In this document: positions 35,046 to 44,048 of the stretch, piece after piece
Position numbering within the stretch: position 1 is the stretch's first letter
Layout of the letters: every line of letters begins with the position of its first letter
Source: an uncultured Christensenella sp.
GTDB lineage: Bacteria; Bacillota; Clostridia; Christensenellales; CAG-917
Assembly: GCA_910578325.1 (NCBI GenBank)
Contig: CAJTQT010000001.1
Span: forward strand, 248,001-312,000
Length of the DNA: 64,000 nucleotides
Reading direction: 5' to 3'
The notes under the pieces: generated by a model
Told to the model about the DNA's origin: nothing
What the model saw: only the letters and a program-made list of their open reading frames with translations
Database searches by the model: none
Made by a program: the position numbers and the translations under genes

Positions 35046-36131
35046 TCATTGCACTGTCTGCTCGCAGTATGCGCACCGCAAAACTCCGTCGCCTGCAACC
35101 TTGCAAACGTGAGAGAGTTCCTGTTCGGTTGCGGTGATACAGCGCGGATTTTCACAGCGGTGCGCGTCCTTTATTATCTCCTCTCCGTCGAATGGTTGAG
35201 AGTTTTTAGGATGCGCCTGCGCCTCTTCGAGCAATTTCAGTATAAGAGCCATACGCATATATTTTCCGTTTAAAGCCTGTTCGAAATAGCACGCTCTGCT
35301 GTCGGCGTCCACCTTTACGCTGATTTCGTTTACGCGCGGCAACGGATGCAGAATAATCATATCGGATTTGGCGTCCGCAAGTTTTTCAACAGTGAGAATA
35401 TAACTGTCTTTAAGCCGTTCGTACTCGTCTTTATCCGCAAATCTTTCACGCTGTATTCTCGTCATATACAGCACGTCGAGCGACGGAATCGCTTTTTCCA
35501 GACTACGCGTTTCTACGTACTCCATTTCGCATTTTTCAAGCACGTTGTTCTTAACGTAATCAGGCAAGCGCAGTTCCTCGGGCGAAATCAACACCACTTT
35601 TACGTCGTCGTATCTCGACAGCGCGGCGATGAGAGAATGCACCGTTCTGCCGTACTTCAAATCGCCGCAAAAGCCCACGGTCAGCCCTCCCAGTCTTGAC
35701 TTCCTGCGATAAATCGTCAGCAAATCCGCAAGCGTCTGCGTCGGATGACAGTGTCCGCCGTCGCCCGCGTTTATGACGGGAATACCCGCGTTATGCGCTG
35801 CCACGAGTGCCGCGCCCTCCTTAGGAGAACGCATTGCGATTATATCCGCATAGCAACTCACTACCTTTGCCGTATCAGCCACGCTTTCGCCCTTTGCCGC
35901 GGACGAACTGCCTCCGTCTGAAAATCCGAGCACGCTTCCGCCCAGTTCCAGCATTGCGGCTTCAAAACTCAGCCTTGTACGCGTGGACGGCTCGAAAAAC
36001 AGCGTCGCAAGTTTTTTGCCCTTGCACGCTTCGGAATATTTATTCGGATTTGCGATTATATCCGTCGCGGTGTCGATAAGCCCGTACAGTTCGTCGACGC
36101 TGAAATCGGTTGTATCTATCAAATGTCTCAT
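35046..36131 (-). CDS. pyrB: Aspartate carbamoyltransferase fused to a PyrI-type zinc domain
   Basis: Condenses carbamoyl phosphate with aspartate. Residues 1 to about 305 are a complete catalytic chain: FFEPSTRTRLSFE, HPTQTLADLL, MTRIQRERF and HPLPRVNEI. The remaining residues, joined by a short linker (AHPKNSQPFDGEEII), carry a zinc knuckle RCENPRC plus CAYC, matching the zinc-binding half of the E. coli regulatory chain PyrI but without its nucleotide-binding half. It is the last gene of the pyr operon, 9 bp after pyrE, with no clear ribosome-binding site, so probably coupled. Confidence 0.95.
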   Translation of the reverse strand: MRHLIDTTDFSVDELYGLIDTATDIIANPNKYSEACKGKKLATLFFEPSTRTRLSFEAAMLELGGSVLGFSDGGSSSAAKGESVADTAKVVSCYADIIAMRSPKEGAALVAAHNAGIPVINAGDGGHCHPTQTLADLLTIYRRKSRLGGLTVGFCGDLKYGRTVHSLIAALSRYDDVKVVLISPEELRLPDYVKNNVLEKCEMEYVETRSLEKAIPSLDVLYMTRIQRERFADKDEYERLKDSYILTVEKLADAKSDMIILHPLPRVNEISVKVDADSRACYFEQALNGKYMRMALILKLLEEAQAHPKNSQPFDGEEIIKDAHRCENPRCITATEQELSHVCKVAGDGVLRCAYCEQTVQ

Positions 36132-36140
36132 ATATTTAAA

Positions 36141-36779
36141 TTATTTTATCCAACTCTCATCGGAGGGATTGTTTCTGAACGCAATGAGTCTTGCCACGTC
36201 CTCTTTTCTGATATAACCTTCCTGCGCCGCAATCTCCGCAATCACATCAAAATTTGTAAGCGATACATTTTTGACGTTCGCCGCAACCAGTCTGTCGAGT
36301 CCCTTTTGCATTCCGTAGGTGAATATGCTTACGATACCCAGCACTTCCGCGCCCGCTTCGCGCAGGATCTCAACAACCTCGATGCAACTGCCGCCGGTTG
36401 AAATCAGATCCTCGACAACCACGACTTTCTGACCTTTTTCAAGTCTGCCTTCTATCTGATTCTGTCTGCCGTGGTCTTTTGCCCCCGAACGCACGTATCC
36501 CATAGGCAAGCCCATAATGTGCGCCGTAATAGCCGCGTGCGCGATACCCGCCGTGGACGTGCCCATAAGGACTTCGACGTCGGGATAGTGCTCTCTTATC
36601 GTTTCGGCAAGTCCGTTTTCGACGTCGTTTCTGACCTGCGGAGCCGTGAGTGTAAGACGGTTGTCACAGTATACGGGGCTTTTTATTCCGCTTGCCCATA
36701 TAAACGGCTGGTCGGGACGGAAAAATACCGCCTTTATCGAAAGCAGATCTTTTGCAACGGTTGACTGTATATTGTTCAT
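36141..36779 (-). CDS. pyrE: Orotate phosphoribosyltransferase
   Basis: Forms OMP from orotate and PRPP. 212 residues. PRPP loop VVVVEDLISTGGSCIEVVEIL (about 117-137), the catalytic-loop lysine in RSGAKDHGRQNQIEG, and GTSTAGIAHA are visible. The start follows CAGGAGAAGTT. It is part of the pyr operon between pyrF (83 bp upstream) and pyrB. Confidence 0.95.
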   Translation of the reverse strand: MNNIQSTVAKDLLSIKAVFFRPDQPFIWASGIKSPVYCDNRLTLTAPQVRNDVENGLAETIREHYPDVEVLMGTSTAGIAHAAITAHIMGLPMGYVRSGAKDHGRQNQIEGRLEKGQKVVVVEDLISTGGSCIEVVEILREAGAEVLGIVSIFTYGMQKGLDRLVAANVKNVSLTNFDVIAEIAAQEGYIRKEDVARLIAFRNNPSDESWIK

Positions 36780-36862
36780 AACTTCTCCTGTCTGATAATT
36801 TATTTATTTTGTCACCGAATCGGCAAATCCGTTCGGCAGACTGCGATATTACTGCTTGCAAA

Positions 36863-37561
36863 TCAGTCGCAAAACTCTTTTACGCAACGCTCGTATGCGG
36901 CAACCGGATTCAGCGCGGCGGTTATAGGTCTTCCGACCACGATGTAGTCCGAGCCTATCTGCTTTGCCTGCTCCGGCGTCATAACTCTCTTTTGGTCTCC
37001 GACCTCGCCGTCCGCAAAACGCACTCCGGGGGTGACGGTAAGGAACTCCTTTCCGCACGCGTCGTGAACCTTGCCCGCTTCGAGCGGAGAGCATACGACG
37101 CCGTCGAGTCCGCTTGCCTTAGCGGTCTTTGCATAATGCATAACGACCTCGTCGATAGGTTTTTCAATCAACAGATCCTGTTCCATTATCTGCTGGTCGG
37201 TGGAAGTAAGTTGCGTAACCGCTATGAGCAACGGACGGGAGCCGTCCTCGCGAGTCAATCCCTCGATTGCCGCGCTCATCATACGTCCTGTGCCTGCGGC
37301 GTGCAGATTGGTCATATCTACGTCGAGATTTCTCAGCACAGCCATACTCTTTTTGACCGTGTTGGGAATATCGTGAAGTTTCAAGTCCAAAAAGATTTTA
37401 TGACCGCGCGCCTTTATATCCCGTACGATTTGCGGACCTTCGGCATAGAAAAGTTCCATACCGATTTTGACAAACGGTTTTCTGTCCGTAAATTTGTCCA
37501 AAAATTCAAAAGTCTGTTGCGCGCTTGCAAAATCGCAAGCGATTATTACGTCTTTGCCCAT
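36863..37561 (-). CDS. pyrF: Orotidine 5'-phosphate decarboxylase
   Basis: Decarboxylates OMP to UMP. 232 residues from the ATG at 37561, which overlaps the pyrD stop as TAATG and is 9 nt from GGAGG; an ATG nine bases earlier abuts that site and is less likely. The active-site segment DLKLHDIPNTVKKS contains the catalytic Lys-Asp array. The C-terminus has DYIVVGRPITAALNPVAAYE with the phosphate-binding arginine. Confidence 0.95.
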   Translation of the reverse strand: MGKDVIIACDFASAQQTFEFLDKFTDRKPFVKIGMELFYAEGPQIVRDIKARGHKIFLDLKLHDIPNTVKKSMAVLRNLDVDMTNLHAAGTGRMMSAAIEGLTREDGSRPLLIAVTQLTSTDQQIMEQDLLIEKPIDEVVMHYAKTAKASGLDGVVCSPLEAGKVHDACGKEFLTVTPGVRFADGEVGDQKRVMTPEQAKQIGSDYIVVGRPITAALNPVAAYERCVKEFCD

Positions 37562-38472
37562 TATCTGCATCCTCCGATTATATCCGTTAATTTTTCTATT
37601 CCGTACTTATCCATAACTCTCGGCAAATCCTCAATTATATCGCGGCAGGCATAGGGATTGACGAGATTCTGCGCCCCTACCTGAACTGCCGTCGCGCCTG
37701 CGAGCATCATTTCCACCGCGTCCTCCGCAGTCGCCACTCCGCCCATACCTATTACGGGAATTTTTACCGCGTTTGCAACCTGATACACCATTCTGAGCGC
37801 AACAGGGAATATCGCCCGTCCCGAAAATCCGCCCATAACGTTTGCAACCACCGGCTTTCTGTTACGCAGGTCTATGCGCATACCGAGCATCGTATTTATA
37901 AGGCTGACGCCGTCCGCCCCCGCGTCCTCGCACGCTTTGGCTATCGAAACTATGTCTGTAACGTTTGGCGTAAGTTTTATTATGACAGGCTTTCTTGTCA
38001 CCGCCTTTACCGCTTTCGTAACCTCCGCAACCGCGTCGGGCGAAGTGCCGAAACTCATACCTCCGCCGTGCACGTTGGGACAACTGACGTTGACTTCCAA
38101 CCAGCCGACCTGCTCGCACACGTCGAGTCTGTTGCAAGTGTAAGCATAGTCGTCGATACAGAATCCGCTGACGTTTGCCATAACTTTTTTATTGAAACAC
38201 CCGACAAGTCTGGGCAATTCCTCTGCAATAACCTTGTCCACACCGGGGTTCTGAAGCCCGACCGAGTTTATCATTCCCGCCGTACATTCCGCAATTCGCG
38301 GAGTGGGATTTCCAAACCGCGGCTCTCTTGTCGTGCCCTTGAACGAAAAGGTTCCGAGACAGTTTATATCGTATAGATCCGCATATTCATACCCATAGCC
38401 GAAAGTGCCGCTTGCAGGAATAATCGGGTTTAAAATGTCTATTCCACATAGATTAACCCTCATTTCTGCCAT
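37561..38472 (-). CDS. pyrD: Dihydroorotate dehydrogenase B, catalytic subunit
   Basis: FMN enzyme of class 1B, which passes electrons to NAD through PyrK. 303 residues from the ATG at 38472, preceded by GGAGGAGATATT. Motifs are NPIIPASGTFGYG, NSVGLQNPGVD, EVNVSCPNVHGGG with the catalytic cysteine of this class, KLTPNVTDI, and PVIGMGGVATAEDAVEMMLAGATAVQVG. It overlaps the pyrK 3' end by 13 bp, and pyrF begins at its stop. Confidence 0.96.
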   Translation of the reverse strand: MAEMRVNLCGIDILNPIIPASGTFGYGYEYADLYDINCLGTFSFKGTTREPRFGNPTPRIAECTAGMINSVGLQNPGVDKVIAEELPRLVGCFNKKVMANVSGFCIDDYAYTCNRLDVCEQVGWLEVNVSCPNVHGGGMSFGTSPDAVAEVTKAVKAVTRKPVIIKLTPNVTDIVSIAKACEDAGADGVSLINTMLGMRIDLRNRKPVVANVMGGFSGRAIFPVALRMVYQVANAVKIPVIGMGGVATAEDAVEMMLAGATAVQVGAQNLVNPYACRDIIEDLPRVMDKYGIEKLTDIIGGCR

Positions 38473-39194
38473 AATATCTCCTCCTTGCAAAGCACGGGAC
38501 CGTCCTTGCATATACGCTTGTATCCCGTCACGGTCTTACAACTGCAACCCATACACGCGCCGAATCCGCACCCCATTCTCTCTTCGAAACTGAACTGCCC
38601 GTCGGTAACCGATTCAGTGTAAACCGCTTTCAGCATAGGTTCGGGACCGCAGGTATAAAAGTACGAGTACCCTTCGTGCATAGCGGCGGTCACAAAACCT
38701 TTTATTCCGCGCGTGCCGTCGACCGTAGTGACAGCAACGTCGCATCCCAACGCTTTAAACTCGTCCTCGTAAAACACTTCGTCCGCGGTGTTGAATCCCA
38801 GAATCACGCGCACCCGCTTGCCCTGCGCAATAAATCGTTTGGCAAGATTATAAAGCGGAGGCACTCCCACTCCGCCGCCTATAAGCAACGGGCAATCCCC
38901 CGACAACGTAATATCGTAACCGTTGCCGAGTCCTGTCAGGATATCCAGCGTCTGCCCCGCGTGCATCGCGCTCATTTGCTCCGTACCTTTGCCTACAACT
39001 TTGTAAACTATTGTCAGCAACCCGTCCTCTACGTCGCAAACGGATATAGGTCTGCGAAGAAAAAGTCCGTCGATTGCGATATTGACAAACTGTCCCGCCG
39101 CCGTTATTTCCGAAGTATCGCCGACCAGTTTCATTTCGTAAACACAATCTGTAAGCGCAGTGTTGTTTTCGATTGTAAATATTGTTTGTTTCAT
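38460..39194 (-). CDS. pyrK: Dihydroorotate dehydrogenase electron-transfer subunit
   Basis: FAD/2Fe-2S subunit that couples PyrD to NAD. 244 residues: FAD-binding barrel (GQFVNIAIDGLFLRRPISVCDV), NAD-binding region (PLLIGGGVGVPPLYNLAKRF), and the iron-sulfur cysteines in GCGFGACMGCSCK plus GPVLCKEE at the C-terminus. It lies 71 bp after carB and overlaps pyrD, so the two subunits are made together. Confidence 0.95.
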   Translation of the reverse strand: MKQTIFTIENNTALTDCVYEMKLVGDTSEITAAGQFVNIAIDGLFLRRPISVCDVEDGLLTIVYKVVGKGTEQMSAMHAGQTLDILTGLGNGYDITLSGDCPLLIGGGVGVPPLYNLAKRFIAQGKRVRVILGFNTADEVFYEDEFKALGCDVAVTTVDGTRGIKGFVTAAMHEGYSYFYTCGPEPMLKAVYTESVTDGQFSFEERMGCGFGACMGCSCKTVTGYKRICKDGPVLCKEEILWQK

Positions 39195-39265
39195 ATCAGT
39201 ATTTGCAGAATTGACACTTTTTCTTGCGAAAGCAGTGCTTTAAAGTCTTTATTTGCGCAAATTGC

Positions 39266-42200
39266 TTATGCGTCGATTGTGGATATTCTGAGCGTGGTTT
39301 CGTCAAGCACGTCTAACAGAACGCGAACCGTGTCAAGCGACGAAAACAGCGTCACGTTGTTTTCAATCGCGTATTTTCTTATCATATATCCGTCTTTCAT
39401 CTGTCCCGTAGACCGGACGTTCTGAGTGTTGATTACGTAAGCAACGTGTCCCTGACGTATTGCCTCGGGAATATCGTCGCTGCCGTCGCTGATTTTTTTC
39501 AGGACGTGAGTGCGTATTCCGTTTGCGATAAGGAATTTCGCAGTGCCCGACGTCGCCTGTATATTGAATCCGAGATCGTAAAATCTGCGTATGAGCGGCA
39601 ACGCCTCTTCCTTATCCTTATCCGAAATCGTAACGAACACCGTGCCGTAATTCTGCAATTTCATACCCGATGCCTGCAACGCTTTGTACAGCGCGCGGTT
39701 GAGTTTGTCGTCATAGCCTATCGCCTCGCCCGTAGACTTCATTTCGGGAGAAAGGTAAGCGTCGAGCCCGCGAATCTTATTGAACGAGAACACGGGCACT
39801 TTGACATACCACCTGCTCTTTTCCTGCGGATAAATGTCGAATATTCCCTGTTCTTTAAGGCTCTTGCCCATTATAACCTCTGTCGCGATGTCCGCAAGGC
39901 TGTAACCCGTGGCTTTGGAGAGGAACGGGACAGTTCTCGACGAGCGCGGATTGACTTCGATAATAAATACTTTTTCGTTTTCGTCCACAATAAACTGAAT
40001 ATTGAACAGGCCTACTATGCCGATTCCGAGTCCGAGTTTTTTCGCATATTGCAGGATAATTCCCTTGACTTTGTCGGAAATGCTGAACGCGGGATATACG
40101 CTTATCGAGTCGCCCGAGTGCACTCCCGTGCGCTCGACGAGTTCCATAATTCCCGCCACAAACACGTCGCGACCGTCGCATATCGCGTCGACCTCCACTT
40201 CCTTGCCTATGATATACTTGTCCACAAGCACAGGCTTATCTTCGTCGACCTCGACCGCGGTTTTGAGATAGTGGCGCAACTGCTCCTCGTTAGCAACAAT
40301 CTGCATCGCGCGCCCTCCGAGCACAAAACTCGGACGTACAAGCACGGGATAGCCTATCATATTCGCCGCGTTTACTCCGTCTTCGATATTCGTCACAGCC
40401 TTTCCCTGCGGCTGGGGTATGTCAAGGTCTTTGAGCAGTTTTTCAAAACTGTCGCGGTTTTCCGCCCTGTCGATTGCCTCGCAGTCCGTGCCTATGATCT
40501 TCACACCTCTTTCTCTGAGCGGTTCGGCAAGATTGATTGCCGTCTGTCCGCCGAGCGATGCTATAACGCCCTCGGGTTTTTCAAAATCGATAATTGCCAT
40601 AACGTCTTCGGGCGTAAGCGGCTCGAAGTAGAGTTTGTCGGCAGTGGTATAATCGGTGGACACCGTTTCGGGATTGTTGTTTATAATGATAGCCTCGTAA
40701 CCCGCGCGGCGAATGGTCTGAACCGCGTGCACCGTCGAATAGTCGAACTCAACGCCCTGACCTATTCTTATCGGCCCCGCTCCGAGCACTACTATTTTCT
40801 TTTTATCCGTCAGTCTCGAAGCGTTTTCGCCGACGTATGACGAGTACAGATACGCGATATATCTGCCCGTATGCAACGTGTCGACCATCTTGAATACGGG
40901 AACTATTCCGCTTTCTTTGCGCATATTGTAAACTTCGGTTTCTCCCACGCCCCACAGCGAAGCGATAAACTTATCGGAAAATCCCAGCGTCTTTGCTTCG
41001 CGTAGCACGCGTACATCTCTCGGGTTGTCTTTCAGAACCTTTTCCGTTTCGCAAATTCTTGCAATGGCTTCAAGGAAAAGTTCGGTTATCTTTGTGACTT
41101 TATGAATCTCTTCCGTGCTCTCGCCTCTGCGGATAAGTTCGGTCACCGCGAAAATCGTATCGTCTTTAAATTCGTCGAGATAGGCGTAAAGATCCTCCGT
41201 CGTCATATCCGCGAATTTCCGCATATAAAAATGCGTTACGCCCGTTTCGAGAGAGCGTACGGATTTGAGGAAGCATTCTTCCAGCGAAGAACCTATTCCC
41301 ATAACTTCGCCCGTCGCCTTCATCTGCGTGCCGAGCGTATTCTTCGCAGTAGTGAACTTATCGAAGGGGAACCGCGGGAACTTCGCGACGATATAATCCA
41401 GACTCGGCTCGATTGCCGCCGTACCGCCCGCGACAGGAATCTCTTCGAGCGACATACCAACCGCTATTTTTGCCGTCACTCTCGCAATGGGATACCCGCT
41501 CGCCTTAGACGCAAGCGCCGACGAGCGCGACACTCTGGGATTGACTTCGATAAGGTAATATTCGCTGCTGTTGGGATTGAGTGCAAACTGTACGTTGCAA
41601 CCGCCCTCTATTTTGAGTTCGCGAATGATTTTGATTGCGCTGTCGTTGAGCATTTTCAAATCGTGCTCGTTAAGAGAGAGGATGGGCGCGACTACGATAC
41701 TGTCACCAGTATGCACGCCGACGGGGTCGACGTTTTCCATTCCGCAAATGGTAATTGCGCGGTCGTTCCCGTCGCGCATAACCTCAAACTCGATTTCTTT
41801 ATATCCCTTTACGCTCTTTTCGACAAGCACCTGATGTACGGGCGAAAGTTTAAAAGCGTTCATCCCAATTTCAATCAATTCCGCCTCGTTGTTCGCAAAG
41901 CCGCCGCCCGTACCGCCGAGCGTGAACGCGGGACGAAGAACGACAGGATAACCTATTTCTTCCGCCGCCGCTTTAGCCTCGTCGATACTGTACGTTATTT
42001 TGGACGGAATGACAGGCTCGCCGATGGACTGGCACATCTCTTTAAACAGTTCTCTGTCCTCGGCGCGCTCAATACTCGTACTGCCTGTGCCGAGAAGTTC
42101 AACTTCGCATTCTTTAAGAATTCCTTTTTTTTCGAGTTGCATCGCGAGATTCAAACCCGTCTGACCGCCGATGCCGGGCACGATCGCGTCGGGACGCTCG

Positions 42201-42436
42201 TATCTGAGTATCTTAGCGACGTATTCGAGAGTAAGGGGTTCCATATACACCTTATCGGCGATAGCGGTGTCCGTCATTATCGTCGCAGGGTTGGAATTGA
42301 CAAGTATGACTTCGTAGCCCTCTTCTTTGAGCGCGAGGCACGCCTGAGTGCCCGCATAGTCGAATTCCGCCGCCTGCCCGATTACAATCGGTCCCGAACC
42401 GATTATTAGGATTTTTTTGATGTCTGTTCTTTTCAT
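39266..42436 (-). CDS. carB: Carbamoyl-phosphate synthase large chain
   Basis: ATP-grasp enzyme making carbamoyl phosphate. 1056 residues with two homologous halves: KKILIIGSGPIVIGQAAEFDYAGTQA at the start and KKIVVLGAGPIRIGQGVEFDYSTVHA near 540-565. It also has LIEVNPRVSRSSALASKASGYPIA and FIIEVNPRSSRTVPFLSKATGYS, and an allosteric domain at the C-terminus (FLIANGIRTHVLKKIS). The start follows GGAGGACACT. The amidotransferase subunit gene carA, normally next to it, is not in the operon or elsewhere in the window. Confidence 0.97.
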   Translation of the reverse strand: MKRTDIKKILIIGSGPIVIGQAAEFDYAGTQACLALKEEGYEVILVNSNPATIMTDTAIADKVYMEPLTLEYVAKILRYERPDAIVPGIGGQTGLNLAMQLEKKGILKECEVELLGTGSTSIERAEDRELFKEMCQSIGEPVIPSKITYSIDEAKAAAEEIGYPVVLRPAFTLGGTGGGFANNEAELIEIGMNAFKLSPVHQVLVEKSVKGYKEIEFEVMRDGNDRAITICGMENVDPVGVHTGDSIVVAPILSLNEHDLKMLNDSAIKIIRELKIEGGCNVQFALNPNSSEYYLIEVNPRVSRSSALASKASGYPIARVTAKIAVGMSLEEIPVAGGTAAIEPSLDYIVAKFPRFPFDKFTTAKNTLGTQMKATGEVMGIGSSLEECFLKSVRSLETGVTHFYMRKFADMTTEDLYAYLDEFKDDTIFAVTELIRRGESTEEIHKVTKITELFLEAIARICETEKVLKDNPRDVRVLREAKTLGFSDKFIASLWGVGETEVYNMRKESGIVPVFKMVDTLHTGRYIAYLYSSYVGENASRLTDKKKIVVLGAGPIRIGQGVEFDYSTVHAVQTIRRAGYEAIIINNNPETVSTDYTTADKLYFEPLTPEDVMAIIDFEKPEGVIASLGGQTAINLAEPLRERGVKIIGTDCEAIDRAENRDSFEKLLKDLDIPQPQGKAVTNIEDGVNAANMIGYPVLVRPSFVLGGRAMQIVANEEQLRHYLKTAVEVDEDKPVLVDKYIIGKEVEVDAICDGRDVFVAGIMELVERTGVHSGDSISVYPAFSISDKVKGIILQYAKKLGLGIGIVGLFNIQFIVDENEKVFIIEVNPRSSRTVPFLSKATGYSLADIATEVIMGKSLKEQGIFDIYPQEKSRWYVKVPVFSFNKIRGLDAYLSPEMKSTGEAIGYDDKLNRALYKALQASGMKLQNYGTVFVTISDKDKEEALPLIRRFYDLGFNIQATSGTAKFLIANGIRTHVLKKISDGSDDIPEAIRQGHVAYVINTQNVRSTGQMKDGYMIRKYAIENNVTLFSSLDTVRVLLDVLDETTLRISTIDA

Positions 42437-42535
42437 AGTGTCCTCCGACAGTAGTCGACGCGGATTGAATTATCCGCCGAAATATTGATTTTTGTTTATA
42501 TTTTTCTGGTTGCCCTTCAATCGTCTTGCCCGAAA

Positions 42536-43753
42536 TTATCCGTCCGCCTTATATGCGATTTTCCCGTTTGCGACCGTCAGCAGATTTTTCCCGAAAACGC
42601 TTTGTCCGACAAACGGAGTGGACTTTCCCATCGACAAAAACTCATCGGGATTGATTTCGTATTTCGCGTTTAAATCCCATACCGAGAAGCCGTCGAAAGG
42701 AATTCCGAATCTCTTTCGCGGATTCTCATTCAGCAGAACAAGCAGTTTATCAAGCGTTATTGCTCCGTTTAACACCAGATTTGTGTATAACAATGGAAAT
42801 GCCGTTTCTAATCCCACAATGCCGAACGCGCTGTCTTTAAGCCCTTTTGACTTCTCTTGCGCGGAGTGCGGAGCGTGGTCGGTTGCAATCATATCGACGG
42901 TCCCGTCGAGTATTCCCTCAACGAGCGCGAGTCTGTCGCTGCGAGAGCGCAACGGCGGATTCATCTTAAACGCGCCGTCCTCTTTCAAATCGTTTTCGTC
43001 CAGAATCAGATAGTGCGGAGCGGTCTCGCATGTCACGTCGACGCCGCCGTCTTTTGCGCGGCGTATAAGGTCAACGCTCTCTTTGGCGGAGATGTGACAG
43101 ATGTGGTACGCACAGCCGATTTCCTTTGCCAGTTTCAGATCGCGCGCTATTTGCGCGTACTCGCTTTCGGAGCAAATGCCGCGCTGTCCGTGCGCTTTGG
43201 CGTATTCGCCGTCGTGGATATAACCGCCTTTAAGCAACGCGTTTACTTCGCAGTGAGCGACGATAATTTTGCCGAGTTCTTCTGCTTTTATCATTGCCGC
43301 GCGCATCATCTCATCCGATTGTACGCCTCTGCCGTCATCCGAAAAGGCTATCGCCCTGTCCGCCATAGATTGCAAATCCGCAAGCGTTTCTCCCTTTTCG
43401 CCCTCTGTTATCGCACCGTACGGATACACCGATATCGCCGCGTCTCGCGAAATTATGTCAGTCTGAATCGCCAGATTACGCGCGCAATCGGGAACGGGGT
43501 TGAGGTTCGGCATTGTACAGACCGCGCTATATCCGCCTCTTGCCGCCGCTCGGGTTCCGCTTGCGATAGTCTCTTTATAAGAAAAACCCGGTTCTCTGAA
43601 ATGCACGTGCACGTCACAGAAACCGGGAAGAATAACAGTTTTTTCAAAATCGATGCCGACGCCGTCGAGAAACGACAAATCCTCAAACAAGCGAGGTTGA
43701 AGCGGCAGAAGATGTTTCGCCTTTTGTTGGAATACGTCTTTTACGTTTGTCAT
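42536..43753 (-). CDS. pyrC: Dihydroorotase, class I
   Basis: Cyclises carbamoyl aspartate to dihydroorotate. 405 residues with the amidohydrolase motif DVHVHFREPGFSYKETIASGTRAAARGGYSAVCTMPN (about 47-83), AHCEVN, and ATDHAPHSAQEKSKG near 305-319. First gene of the operon; start set by TTGGAGAAAT. A leader of about 100 nt separates it from its promoter; no PyrR-binding sequence was recognised there. Confidence 0.95.
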   Translation of the reverse strand: MTNVKDVFQQKAKHLLPLQPRLFEDLSFLDGVGIDFEKTVILPGFCDVHVHFREPGFSYKETIASGTRAAARGGYSAVCTMPNLNPVPDCARNLAIQTDIISRDAAISVYPYGAITEGEKGETLADLQSMADRAIAFSDDGRGVQSDEMMRAAMIKAEELGKIIVAHCEVNALLKGGYIHDGEYAKAHGQRGICSESEYAQIARDLKLAKEIGCAYHICHISAKESVDLIRRAKDGGVDVTCETAPHYLILDENDLKEDGAFKMNPPLRSRSDRLALVEGILDGTVDMIATDHAPHSAQEKSKGLKDSAFGIVGLETAFPLLYTNLVLNGAITLDKLLVLLNENPRKRFGIPFDGFSVWDLNAKYEINPDEFLSMGKSTPFVGQSVFGKNLLTVANGKIAYKADG

Positions 43754-43860
43754 ATTTCTCCAAAAAAAAGCCCCGTCGCAATGACAAGACCGTTTGATGC
43801 GCGCAGGCGTTTTGGACTAGTTCTTGTCAAAACAAATTGACGGACTATCGATTTTTTTCA

Positions 43861-43889
43861 TAATACCACAAGCCGCGGTTTTTGTCACC
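43861..43889 (-). promoter_or_regulatory. Promoter of the pyr operon
   Basis: GTGACA (43889-43884), a 17-bp spacer and TATTAT (43866-43861) on the minus strand, about 110 bp before pyrC. The leader ends in GGGGC followed by eight T residues just before the ribosome-binding site, which might take part in attenuation, but I see no convincing paired stem. Confidence 0.6.
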
Positions 43890-43979
43890 TATATACGGCA
43901 ATTTTTTCACACACTTAAAGTGTTTTGAACGTCCGTCAGTTTTCTCTCGCGCATACACGCGTTCGCGCACAAAATAATA

Positions 43980-44008
43980 TTTACAAAATTTATTTTATTT
44001 GGTATCAT
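43980..44008 (+). promoter_or_regulatory. Promoter of the symporter operon
   Basis: TTTACA (43980-43985), a 17-bp spacer and TATCAT (44003-44008), about 40 bp upstream of the symporter start. Confidence 0.55.
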
Positions 44009-44048
44009 TATTACATTACACTTAAACCTTTTTTACAGGGAGAATTTT

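Noticed and set aside
39446..42409. Two plus-strand open frames of more than 430 codons
   Set aside because: Both are antisense to carB, which is intact over 1056 residues.
43754..43860. PyrR-dependent attenuator in the pyr leader
   Set aside because: No sequence resembling the conserved PyrR-binding loop and no convincing terminator/antiterminator pair was found.
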